64,000 bases of DNA from an uncultured Eubacterium sp. (GTDB taxonomy: Bacteria > Bacillota > Clostridia > Lachnospirales > CAG-274), in the NCBI GenBank assembly GCA_900545305.1, contig UQYD01000003.1, forward strand, positions 37,142 through 101,141, given 5' to 3'. Position numbers and translations under genes: made by a program. Of this stretch, positions 37,532 to 46,056 are shown piece after piece. The stretch's first letter is position 1. Every line of letters starts with the position of its first letter. The notes below the pieces were generated by a model. It had not been told where the DNA came from, searched no databases, and saw nothing but the letters and a program-made list of their open reading frames with translations.

Positions 37532-39421
37532 TTATTTGCTTTCTGCCAAAAGTTCCATAATTTTATTACTTCTGGCTACAAAAGCTGTCATTGCCTCCAT
37601 TGATAATGGCTTGTGACTCATTATTGCAAGGTCATAAATCTGCTTACAAAGCATCTTTGTTTCCTCGCCCTTATTACTATCATTCTTTAAATCCAATAAA
37701 AGCTGAACAACTTTGTTGTTTGAATTAAGCACAAGTGTTTCATCTTTTGTGCTATCAAAACTGTTTTCCATACCATACATTTTACTCATTTCCTGCATAC
37801 GTCTTGCCTGTTCATCAAGTTCAATCATACCGGAAACATCTTCACTCTTTAATGCTTCAACTTTTATCTTAATATTATCATTTTCAAGATTAGCCTTGAA
37901 AAGTTCTTCAAGAGCAGTTGTATCAAGCTTTACACTTTCTTCGCCCTTTAAAATTTCAGATACATCTGAATCTATTCTGGCAAACTTAGTGCCACCACAA
38001 TTAGCTTCTAAGAAACCTACATAAGGTACGTCAAGTCTAGTATCAAGTACAACAGCCTCAACACCGTTATCCTTAAACAACTTAATATACTGTGCCTGTT
38101 GTTGTTTATCATTTACATAGAATACCTTTGAGCTGTCCTTAGCCTTAGCCTTGTATTCATCAAGAGTTTCATATTCACCATCAGTATTTACAAATAAAAG
38201 GCTATCCTTTACCTTATCATAGAAATCGTGTTCTCTCATACAACCATACTTTATAAATGGGCTAATATCATTCCAGAAACCTTCATACTGTTTTCTGTCT
38301 TTCTTAAACATTGAATTAAGCTTGTCAGCTACCTTCTTTGTAATATACTTACTCATCTTTGTAACATAACCGTCATTCTGTAAGAAACTACGGCTTACAT
38401 TAAGAGGTAAGTCCGGACAGTCAATAGTACCCTTTAATAAAAGTAAGAATTCAGGAATAACTTCCTTAAGGTTGTCGGCAATAAATACCTGATTGTTATA
38501 TAACTTAACCTGACCTTCTACTGAATCAAGTTCGTGCTTTAACTTAGGGAAATATAAAATACCCTTTAATCTAAATGGATAATCCATACTTAAATGAATC
38601 CAGAAAAGAGGGTCATTAAAGTCAGTAAATACCTTGTGATAGAAGCTAATGTATTCTTCGTCTGTACATTCACTAGGTTTCTTGAGCCAAAGTGGAGTAG
38701 TATCGTTTACAGGCTTTGGAGCTTCTTCTACCGGAGCAGTATCAGGATTTTCTGCAAGTTTCTTTGCTCTTTCTTCTTCTGCTTTCTTTACTTCTTCTAC
38801 ATCTTCAAAGTAAATTTCTGTAGGCATAAAGTAGCAGTACTTAGCTAAAATTTCTTTTAACTTCCAAGAATTTAAAAATTCCTTGCCTTCTTCACCTACA
38901 TGAAGTGTGATAATTGTACCTCTTGTCAGCTTTTTACCTTCACCTATTTCGTATTCGATACCACCATCACAAACCCATTTAACAGCCTTAGCATCATTCT
39001 TGTAGCTTAAAGTATCAATTTCAACTTTGTCAGCAACCATAAATGCTGAATAAAAACCAAGACCAAAGTGACCAATAATATCATTACCATTTTCAAACTG
39101 GTCCTGATACTTGCTTATGAAGTCTGTTGCCCCTGAAAAGGCAATCTGAGTAATATATTCTTTGACTTCATCTTCAGTCATACCAATACCATTATCTTCA
39201 ATCTCAATTAAGCTGTTTTTCTCATCAAGTCTAACAGTAACTTTATATGGACTATTGCTTTCTTCAGCCTCACCCATAGAAACCAATTTCTTGTACTTGG
39301 CAATAGCATCACAGCCATTACTTACAAGTTCTCTAAGAAAAATATCTGTGTCAGAATAAAGCCACTTTTTTATGATTGGAAAAATATTTTCGCTGTTAAT
39401 TGATAAATTACCTTTTTGCAT
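37532..39421 (-). CDS. htpG: Molecular chaperone HtpG (Hsp90)
   Basis: 629 residues. Bacterial Hsp90, an ATP-driven dimeric chaperone. GHKL ATPase motifs: LRELVSNGCDA with the Asn for Mg2+ (about residues 29-39), DNGIGM, and GHFGLGFYSAFMVADKV. Between the N-terminal and middle domains is a charged linker (KKAEEERAKKLAENPDTAPVEE...), longer than in many bacteria. Middle domain keeps PLNVSRSFLQND with the catalytic Arg. A promoter and a perfect CIRCE element lie upstream, predicting HrcA control. Confidence 0.98.
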   Translation of the reverse strand: MQKGNLSINSENIFPIIKKWLYSDTDIFLRELVSNGCDAIAKYKKLVSMGEAEESNSPYKVTVRLDEKNSLIEIEDNGIGMTEDEVKEYITQIAFSGATDFISKYQDQFENGNDIIGHFGLGFYSAFMVADKVEIDTLSYKNDAKAVKWVCDGGIEYEIGEGKKLTRGTIITLHVGEEGKEFLNSWKLKEILAKYCYFMPTEIYFEDVEEVKKAEEERAKKLAENPDTAPVEEAPKPVNDTTPLWLKKPSECTDEEYISFYHKVFTDFNDPLFWIHLSMDYPFRLKGILYFPKLKHELDSVEGQVKLYNNQVFIADNLKEVIPEFLLLLKGTIDCPDLPLNVSRSFLQNDGYVTKMSKYITKKVADKLNSMFKKDRKQYEGFWNDISPFIKYGCMREHDFYDKVKDSLLFVNTDGEYETLDEYKAKAKDSSKVFYVNDKQQQAQYIKLFKDNGVEAVVLDTRLDVPYVGFLEANCGGTKFARIDSDVSEILKGEESVKLDTTALEELFKANLENDNIKIKVEALKSEDVSGMIELDEQARRMQEMSKMYGMENSFDSTKDETLVLNSNNKVVQLLLDLKNDSNKGEETKMLCKQIYDLAIMSHKPLSMEAMTAFVARSNKIMELLAESK

Positions 39422-39473
39422 TTTATAAACATCTCCTAAAAGTATATCATTCTAAAATCATCTACTATATAAT

Positions 39474-39502
39474 ATTATAGTTAGTGTACTATAAAATGTC
39501 AA
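39474..39502 (-). promoter_or_regulatory. htpG promoter
   Basis: Reading leftwards, TTGACA (39502-39497), 17 nt, TATAAT (39479-39474). Consensus sigma-A promoter, start site near 39467. Confidence 0.85.
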
Positions 39503-39509
39503 GATTTTT

Positions 39510-39536
39510 TTAGCACTCATTTAATGTGAGTGCTAA
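39510..39536. promoter_or_regulatory. CIRCE element (HrcA operator)
   Basis: Perfect TTAGCACTC (39510-39518), 9-nt spacer, GAGTGCTAA (39528-39536), the consensus heat-shock operator. It ends 7 nt upstream of the htpG -35. Usually CIRCE lies at or downstream of the start site, so this upstream position is unusual. The gene on the other side (pectinesterase) has its promoter 100 bp away and is unlikely to be the target. Confidence 0.95.
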
Positions 39537-39636
39537 CAATTAATAATTTTGTAATAAATATTGACTCGTTTATGTCCTTTTTATTGTACGTTTTGTACAT
39601 ATTACACAATATTTCATTTATTTACACCCCTTTTTG

Positions 39637-39665
39637 TTGACACTTTTTACGACATATGTTAGACT
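39637..39665 (+). promoter_or_regulatory. Pectinesterase promoter
   Basis: TTGACA (39637-39642), 17 nt, TAGACT (39660-39665), rightward, about 50 nt before the start codon. Confidence 0.65.
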
Positions 39666-39721
39666 TATTTACAGGATATTAAATATCTTTAAATTTTATT
39701 AAAAAAAGGAGGTTGTATATT

Positions 39722-42301
39722 ATGAAAAAGAAATTAAAAATGACATTTGCAGTTTCTCTCCTTGTTCCAACTATGGCTGTACCTAGCTTTGGTGCTACAT
39801 TAGGCGATGTAAACAACGATGGACAGATAACAGCTGATGATTCTTCTGCAGCACTTCAAATTTGCTTAACTGGTATTGTTCCGGAAAATTGTTTATTTGA
39901 AATGGCTGATGTAAACGGTGATGGTATTGTTGATTCCAGAGATTCAGCACATATTTTGCAGAAAGCTCTTGACAATAACTACGAATTTAACAATGGTGAA
40001 ACAAGTAATATTATTACTGTAAATGGTTCACTTTCACAAGATGACCCGGCTAATAATACATATGCTACTATTGAAGCAGCCTATGAAGCAGCACCAGCTG
40101 GTACTGCTGAAAATCCTACTGTAATTTCAATTATGCCTGGTGTATATAGACTCCATGGTGATGAAAGCAAGAACGGTCTTTCTATTACAAAGGATTATCT
40201 TACATTTGTAGGTCTTTCTGACGACCCTAACGACGTAGTTATTGCCGATAACAGAGGTAATAATCAGGGTGCATCAGGTAATTACAACAGTGCTACAGTT
40301 GTTTCTAACTGTACAGGTCTTACATTAAAGAATATATCTATTTACAACTATTGTAACGTAGATGTACCATATGCAAAGGACCCATCTCAGGCTCTTACGA
40401 AGCGTTCAGACCTTGAAACTCAAGCTTTTGCTTATTTTGGTGGTGGCGATAAGCACTTCTATGATAATTGTCAATTCATTTCAATCCTTGATACATTTGA
40501 AAATGATGTAAAACGTGGTTACTACAAGAATTGCTATATTCAGGGTACTAACGACTTTATTATGGGTTGGGGTGGCATACAGGTATTAGATGGCTGTACT
40601 ATTAACTCTCTCAGCAACCATGTTGTTGGTGGTGGTGAAAAGTTCCTTTTCAAGGATTGTACATTCCAGCTTAACAAACCTGAAGGCACATTACCTACTT
40701 ACCTTTGCAAGGGTTGGGCTGACATTACTCTTTTAAATTGTCAAATTCCAACTGACAAGGGTACATACCAGTGGACACCTAGTCTTCCTGGACAGTATAC
40801 ATTCCAGTATCGTAATTTAACTGACTCTACTGGAGCAAAAGCAAATATTGTTGATGACAGCTGTGCTATTGAACTTACAGATGAACAGGCTGATGCTTAC
40901 AACCTTTGGAATGTTCTCCGTGGCGATGATGATTGGGACCCTGCAAATTGCAGAACTCAATACGAAAACAAGGGTAACGAACCTATGCGTGTAGTTACTA
41001 ACGATGCCATTACAGTAAAAACTGGCGAAGCATCTGGCACAATTACAGCCTCTGTTTACCCTGCCAGAGCAAACCAAAACGTAACATTTACTGCTGAAGG
41101 CGATGTTACTATTGAACAAAACGGAAATAAATGTACAGTAACTGCTAACAACCACACTCTTAATCCAACTACAGCTATTGTTACAGCAACAGCATCTAAT
41201 GGTATTAAGAACAAAACTGTAGTAACTGTTGAACCAAAAATAGAAGATGCTCCTACATTTACTAAAGAACCTACTGTAAATATCAGCAACGGTGCTATAA
41301 ATGTAGACTATGCTCTTGATTTAGGTGTAGCAAGTAATGATACTTCACTTATTACTTGGTATAGATGTGATGATGCAGAAGGTAATGGTGCTATTGCCAT
41401 TGCTGACTCTAAGATGGATACTCCTACTAAGTCATACACTCTTTGCGAAGGTGATATTGGCAAATATATTAAGATGGTAATTGCTCCAGATAGCGAACTT
41501 AGTAAAATTGGAGATGCTGTTACTGTAATGTATCCAAATCCAATTACTGCTGATGATGTTACTTCTGCAAATATTGACACTAACTTCCAGAGTGTTCCTA
41601 CTCATCCACCTTTCATTACAACTGATGTATTAAATTCTGTGCTTGAAGATGGTGTAACTCCTTACAGAACTCTCTTAGAAAAGAGTATTCCTGGCACTGT
41701 AAAGGGTAAATGGAACTTTATTGGTGACTGGTATTATAACTATGGTTCTGGTACATACGCATCTAATGTAAAGGGTGCTATTACTGGCACTAGATACTGT
41801 CGTGCTATTTATGCTCAGCCAACTAACGATTATGGTGATATGTCTGCTGTTGTAGACTTAACTCCAGAAAAGACAGCTGGTCAGGGCTTTGGTAGTGCCG
41901 GTCAGTATGAAGAATTATTAATCAAGTTTGACCCAGATACTCAGACAGGCTGTGGTATTCATTATATGAGAAGTAAATCTATGACAAACACTATTGAATT
42001 CCAGCTTATGGAATACAAAGACGGTGTTGGTACTCCAATAGGAGATATGCAATACATTCAGGCTGGTTTCAGAGATAGATGTAGAATTACTCTTGATTTA
42101 ACTGGCACTACACTTACTGCTAACGTTTCTAGTCAGTATGTTGATGCTTTAACAGGTGAAGGTGTAACACCTATTACACTTACTGGTACAATTACAAATG
42201 TTACTAACTTTGGTGGCTTTGAAATTTATCATCAGGGTTCTACAGGTGGTAGATATGTATTTGAAAACGTATCTTTAAACTACGGTGATAGAACTAAATA
42301 A
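39722..42301 (+). CDS. Secreted pectinesterase with N-terminal dockerin-like module
   Basis: 859 residues from the ATG at 39722 (AAAGGAGG 8 nt upstream). It removes methyl esters from pectin outside the cell. Signal peptide MKKKLKMTFAVSLLVPTMAVPSFGA; then two dockerin type I Ca2+ loops, GDVNNDGQITADDSSAAL and ADVNGDGIVDSRDSAHIL (about residues 25-85); then a pectin methylesterase beta-helix (about 95-400) with YATIEAAYEAAP, NCQFISILDTF and NCYIQGTNDFIMGWG holding the catalytic Asp pair. The classic LGRPW motif is read here as CKGWAD. An Ig-like segment (about 425-500) and a beta-rich C-terminal region that may bind carbohydrate follow. Codon use is more GC-tolerant than its neighbours, as in highly expressed genes. 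Confidence 0.88.
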   Translation: MKKKLKMTFAVSLLVPTMAVPSFGATLGDVNNDGQITADDSSAALQICLTGIVPENCLFEMADVNGDGIVDSRDSAHILQKALDNNYEFNNGETSNIITVNGSLSQDDPANNTYATIEAAYEAAPAGTAENPTVISIMPGVYRLHGDESKNGLSITKDYLTFVGLSDDPNDVVIADNRGNNQGASGNYNSATVVSNCTGLTLKNISIYNYCNVDVPYAKDPSQALTKRSDLETQAFAYFGGGDKHFYDNCQFISILDTFENDVKRGYYKNCYIQGTNDFIMGWGGIQVLDGCTINSLSNHVVGGGEKFLFKDCTFQLNKPEGTLPTYLCKGWADITLLNCQIPTDKGTYQWTPSLPGQYTFQYRNLTDSTGAKANIVDDSCAIELTDEQADAYNLWNVLRGDDDWDPANCRTQYENKGNEPMRVVTNDAITVKTGEASGTITASVYPARANQNVTFTAEGDVTIEQNGNKCTVTANNHTLNPTTAIVTATASNGIKNKTVVTVEPKIEDAPTFTKEPTVNISNGAINVDYALDLGVASNDTSLITWYRCDDAEGNGAIAIADSKMDTPTKSYTLCEGDIGKYIKMVIAPDSELSKIGDAVTVMYPNPITADDVTSANIDTNFQSVPTHPPFITTDVLNSVLEDGVTPYRTLLEKSIPGTVKGKWNFIGDWYYNYGSGTYASNVKGAITGTRYCRAIYAQPTNDYGDMSAVVDLTPEKTAGQGFGSAGQYEELLIKFDPDTQTGCGIHYMRSKSMTNTIEFQLMEYKDGVGTPIGDMQYIQAGFRDRCRITLDLTGTTLTANVSSQYVDALTGEGVTPITLTGTITNVTNFGGFEIYHQGSTGGRYVFENVSLNYGDRTK

Positions 42302-42309
42302 TTTTTTAA

Positions 42310-42344
42310 AAAAGTCCTTGGAAATAAAATTTCCAAGGACTTTT
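42310..42344. terminator. Bidirectional terminator, pectinesterase / LytTR gene
   Basis: A perfect 15-bp stem (42310-42324 with 42330-42344, core GTCCTTGG), 5-nt loop, A and T runs on both sides, between convergent genes. Confidence 0.9.
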
Positions 42345-42347
42345 ACT

Positions 42348-43046
42348 TTATTCAATTCGGCTATTCCAATATTCTAATAACTGGCTTTTAACCTTCTTTA
42401 TTGTATTCAAACTAATAGGCAGTCTTTCCATATTTTTCATTATTAAATCATGACCTTCAACGTACTTTGTATTTTTCATATTTGCAATAATACCTTTGTT
42501 TATGTAAATAAAATCTTCTGATTTTACATCATCTATAAAATCATGTAACTGCTTTCTTTCTCTCTTAATTTCACCATTTTTCATATGGTAGTTTATATAC
42601 TTTGCTCTGTAATCAACATACATAATATCTGTCAATAAAATTTTATCTTTCTTAATATTTGACATTATATAAAAATCTCTGTCTTGACTTAATTTGTCAA
42701 CATATTCTTCAATAGTTGATAGAATTTTGCCATTCATACTTTCTTTAGGTATAAACCTGAAAGCCTCTATTTCAAAAGCATTATAAACATAATCCGTATA
42801 ACTGGTCAAAAAAATAATTATGGGATTTTTAATATAGCTTTTTATAATTTTAGCTAACTCCATACCGTCTAAATCTGGCATTTCTATATCAAGTATAAAC
42901 AAATCGTAATATTCGCCATTTTCAATTTCCTTAGCCAATTTAGTACTATCTTCAAATAAAGATATGGATAAATAAGATAAATCTTTAATTTCATTATCAA
43001 CTGCTCTCAAATATATCTCTTGGTCATCACAAACTGCTACTTTCAT
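42348..43046 (-). CDS. LytTR-type (AgrA-like) response regulator
   Basis: 232 residues. Receiver domain: acidic CDDQ near residue 8, phosphoacceptor Asp in LFILDIEMPDLDGMELAKII (about residue 53), FLTSYTDYVYNAFE and a Lys in FIPKESM. C-terminal LytTR DNA-binding domain (about 125-232): KDKILLTDIMYVDYRAKYINYH and a final FIYINKGIIANM-type strand. Such regulators usually control peptide-pheromone, bacteriocin or adhesion genes, but no sensor kinase or pheromone gene adjoins it here, so it is an orphan in this window. GGAGG lies 6 nt before the start. Confidence 0.92.
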   Translation of the reverse strand: MKVAVCDDQEIYLRAVDNEIKDLSYLSISLFEDSTKLAKEIENGEYYDLFILDIEMPDLDGMELAKIIKSYIKNPIIIFLTSYTDYVYNAFEIEAFRFIPKESMNGKILSTIEEYVDKLSQDRDFYIMSNIKKDKILLTDIMYVDYRAKYINYHMKNGEIKRERKQLHDFIDDVKSEDFIYINKGIIANMKNTKYVEGHDLIMKNMERLPISLNTIKKVKSQLLEYWNSRIE

Positions 43047-43067
43047 AAATCCTCCAAACTCTAAAAA

Positions 43068-43099
43068 AAGCCCCTAAATTGAAAACAATTTAAGGACTT
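43068..43099 (-). terminator. Terminator after tRNA-Leu
   Basis: 14-bp stem with G-U pairs (43099-43086 with 43081-43068), TTTT loop, then a T run on the leftward strand. Confidence 0.8.
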
Positions 43100-43106
43100 T
43101 GAGCTA

Positions 43107-43190
43107 TGCCGGTGGCGGGACTCGAACCCGCACGTAGTCACCTACAACAGATTTTGAGTCTGCCTCGTCTGCCAGTTCCGACACACCGGC
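43107..43190 (-). tRNA. tRNA-Leu (anticodon CAA)
   Basis: 84 nt on the reverse strand. Acceptor arms GCCGGTG and CACCGGC pair; anticodon loop CTCAAAA gives CAA, reading UUG; a long variable arm marks class II; T arm GCGGGTTCGAGTCCCGC is intact. CCA is not encoded (the sequence after the discriminator A is TAGC). Confidence 0.96.
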
Positions 43191-43244
43191 TCATAACAGA
43201 TTTATTTTAATATATTTTCATAAATTTGTCAAGATATTTTTAAG

Positions 43245-44822
43245 CTATTCTCCCTTTAAAACAGCCTCTCCACATTTTAAACCATCTGTAGCAGCAGACA
43301 TTATTCCTCCGGCATAACCACAACCTTCTCCACAAGGATATAACCCCTTTATGGATACAGAATTATAATCTTCTTTTCTCACTATTCTAACAGGTGATGA
43401 TGAACGACTTTCCACAGCTGTCATAACGGCATTATCCTGTGCAAAACCTTTAATCTGTTTATCAAAAACTTTTATGCCTTCTTGTAAAGCCTTGTACATA
43501 AAATCAGGGAATATATTTTTAAAATCTGACGGTGTAACAGTCGGTCTATAGCTAGGTTTTATATCTCCTAATTCTAAAGTTTTCTGAGATTTAAGGAAAT
43601 CCCCTACTTTTTGAACTGGAGCATTGTAATTTTTTCCACCTTCTACATATGCACTGTGTTCAATTTTTCTCTGTAACTCTACTCCACCCAGTACATCATC
43701 AGTGCCAAAATCCTCAGGCTGTATAGATACCAATAGTGCTGAATTTGCATTTTCCTTATCTCTTGCAAAATAACTCATACCATTTACAGCTAATCTTTCT
43801 TCTTCTGATGATGCTGCTACTACAACTCCACCTGGGCACATACAAAATGTGTAAACATTTCTTCCATTAGGCAAATGAGCTACTAACTTATAGCTTGCCG
43901 GTGGCAAATATTTTGCAAATTTCCCATACTGGCTTTCGCTAATAAAATCCTGTTTATGCTCAATTCTTACACCCATAGCAAAAGGCTTTTGTTCCATTTT
44001 TATATTTTGCTCCTTTAAGGCATAAAAAGTATCCCTTGCCGAATGTCCTATAGCAAGAATAAGAGAATTAGTTTTTATTTCTTTTTCAGCACCGTTACTA
44101 ATGTACTTAACACCAGTCAATGTACCATTTTCAGAAATCACTTCAGTCATTTTACTGTCAAAAAGCACAGTACCACCTAATCTTATAACTTCTTCTCTTA
44201 TATTTTTTACAACCTTTATAAGATAATCTGTGCCAATATGTGCTTTTGCTTCATAGAGTATTTCTTCCGGTGCTCCAAATTCTACAAATGTTTTCAATAT
44301 AAAGCTATGACGAAAATCTTTTGTGTTAGTAGTCAATTTTCCGTCTGAAAAAGTACCTGCACCACCTTCACCAAATTGAACATTGGATTCAGTATTAAGT
44401 ACTCCTGTTTCAAAGAACTTATTAATATCAGCCTGTCTGTCTTCAACAGCCTTACCTCTTTCAAGTACAATAGGCTTTGCTCCGGCTCTCGCTAATAAAA
44501 GTGATGCAAACATACCTGCCGGACCAAAACCGACTACAACCGGAGAATTAATACACTTGTTTTCAGGAATTGCATATGAAATTTCCTTGTATTTTGAAAC
44601 ATCTTTTAATTTCAAATATCTATCCTCATTTTCAATATCGACCTTCAATGAAAATAGATAAAATACATTTTCCTTATCTCTGGCATCAATAGATTTTTTT
44701 ACAATACTTAAATCTTTAATAGCATTGGCAGATACTCTTAATATCTTTGCCACTTTTTTAGCTAAAATCTCTTTATTAACTTTTACATCAGCTTTAATTT
44801 TAACATTTGAAATTTTAAGCAT
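43245..44822 (-). CDS. FAD-dependent dehydrogenase, COG2509 type
   Basis: 525 residues from the ATG at 44822, which follows the stop of the upstream gene by 1 nt; longer starts would run into that gene. N-terminal ~85 residues (MLKISNVKIKADVKVNKE...) are the small domain typical of this group; a Rossmann FAD fold follows: VVVGFGPAGMFASLLLARAG, ERGKAVEDR and the conserved QFGEGGAGTFSDGKL block. C-terminal GLYPCGEGCGYAGGIMSAATDG closes the FAD site. Common in Firmicutes; physiological substrate unknown. Coupled to a second flavoprotein, suggesting a shared, uncharacterised redox role. Confidence 0.9.
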   Translation of the reverse strand: MLKISNVKIKADVKVNKEILAKKVAKILRVSANAIKDLSIVKKSIDARDKENVFYLFSLKVDIENEDRYLKLKDVSKYKEISYAIPENKCINSPVVVGFGPAGMFASLLLARAGAKPIVLERGKAVEDRQADINKFFETGVLNTESNVQFGEGGAGTFSDGKLTTNTKDFRHSFILKTFVEFGAPEEILYEAKAHIGTDYLIKVVKNIREEVIRLGGTVLFDSKMTEVISENGTLTGVKYISNGAEKEIKTNSLILAIGHSARDTFYALKEQNIKMEQKPFAMGVRIEHKQDFISESQYGKFAKYLPPASYKLVAHLPNGRNVYTFCMCPGGVVVAASSEEERLAVNGMSYFARDKENANSALLVSIQPEDFGTDDVLGGVELQRKIEHSAYVEGGKNYNAPVQKVGDFLKSQKTLELGDIKPSYRPTVTPSDFKNIFPDFMYKALQEGIKVFDKQIKGFAQDNAVMTAVESRSSSPVRIVRKEDYNSVSIKGLYPCGEGCGYAGGIMSAATDGLKCGEAVLKGE

Positions 44823-44823
44823 A

Positions 44824-46056
44824 TTAACCCTTTCTAAAACTCTCTGCAGCACTTCTGCCGGCAAGTCTGCCACTACTCCACGCCCACTGTAAGTTATATC
44901 CACCACAGTCGCCGTAAATATCCAAAACTTCTCCACAGGCATAAAGACCATCTACAATATATGATTCCATAGTTCTGCCATTAAAATCTTCTGTAAGTAT
45001 GCCACCGGCTGTAACCTGTGCATTTGTAAAGCCTTTTGTACCGGTAACTGGAATTTGATAATCCTTAATATATGATGCCATAGACCATAAAAGCTGATTA
45101 TCCAACTTATTAACAGGGAATGACAACTTTTCTATGCCGGCACGTCTGGCGATTAAGTTTCCTATTCTCTTATTTAAAAGACCCACAAAATAATTTTCCA
45201 TAGTCAAGTGACCTAAAGCCTCTTTTCTACTTTCTAATATATCGAATATCTCCTTAGGAGAATACTCAACCATAAAATCCAAAGCAATAGTTAAGTTCTT
45301 TTTAAAAGCAACTTTTGTGGAAATCTGGAATATAGGTGGACCGGAAAGTCCATAATCTGTAAACAAAACTTCACCATATTCACTGGCAATCTCTCTATCT
45401 TTGTGGATAAGTGACACTCCACCGGTAAATTTTATACCCTGTAAACTTTTAACTTCCTTTGGTTCTGTTTTAATTTGCACTAAAGCCGGTGCAGTATTAG
45501 TCATACTGTGTCCTAAGTTTTTGAGCAAATCAAATGCTGAACCGTCAGAGCCGAGAGCTGGCTGTGCACAACCTCCACCAGCGACTATAACTCTGTCACC
45601 TCTTACTACATCTCCGTCTTTTGAAGTAATCTTGAAAGACTTTTTATTTCTTGATATGTCAGCAACGTGAAAACCTGTCTTTATTTCTATACCAAGTCTG
45701 GCAATTTCATTTCTTAAAGCATCAGAAACTGCACTTGCCTGTTCAGAAAATGGATATAATTTACCTTCATTTTCTTCTTTTGGAAAAACTCCCATTTGAT
45801 TAAAAAAGTTTACCGTATCATTTACGGTAAACTCCTTTAAACTATAGGCTGTGAAACTGCTGTCTTTTCCATAATAATTTTTAACAGAGGCATTGAGATT
45901 ACTATAATTACATCTGCCATTGCCTGTAGCAAGAATTTTCTTGCCCACTCTGTCCAGTCTTTCCAATATTAAAATTTCAACTTTTTCATCAGTGTGTGCT
46001 GCCTCAATAGCCGCAGCCATTCCGGCAGCACCGCCTCCTATAATAATTAATTTCAT
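44824..46056 (-). CDS. FAD-dependent oxidoreductase, HI0933/BaiN family
   Basis: 410 residues. FAD Rossmann motif KLIIIGGGAAGMAAAIEAA at the N-terminus, LERLDRVGKKILATGNGRCNYSN, and a C-terminal GLYACGEVLDIYGDCGGYNLQWAWSSGRLAG, the family signature. BaiN in bile-acid-converting clostridia belongs here, but most members have no known substrate. Its start overlaps the stop of the LCP gene (TAATG), and its stop lies 1 nt from the next start, so three genes form one translation-coupled operon. Confidence 0.9.
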   Translation of the reverse strand: MKLIIIGGGAAGMAAAIEAAHTDEKVEILILERLDRVGKKILATGNGRCNYSNLNASVKNYYGKDSSFTAYSLKEFTVNDTVNFFNQMGVFPKEENEGKLYPFSEQASAVSDALRNEIARLGIEIKTGFHVADISRNKKSFKITSKDGDVVRGDRVIVAGGGCAQPALGSDGSAFDLLKNLGHSMTNTAPALVQIKTEPKEVKSLQGIKFTGGVSLIHKDREIASEYGEVLFTDYGLSGPPIFQISTKVAFKKNLTIALDFMVEYSPKEIFDILESRKEALGHLTMENYFVGLLNKRIGNLIARRAGIEKLSFPVNKLDNQLLWSMASYIKDYQIPVTGTKGFTNAQVTAGGILTEDFNGRTMESYIVDGLYACGEVLDIYGDCGGYNLQWAWSSGRLAGRSAAESFRKG

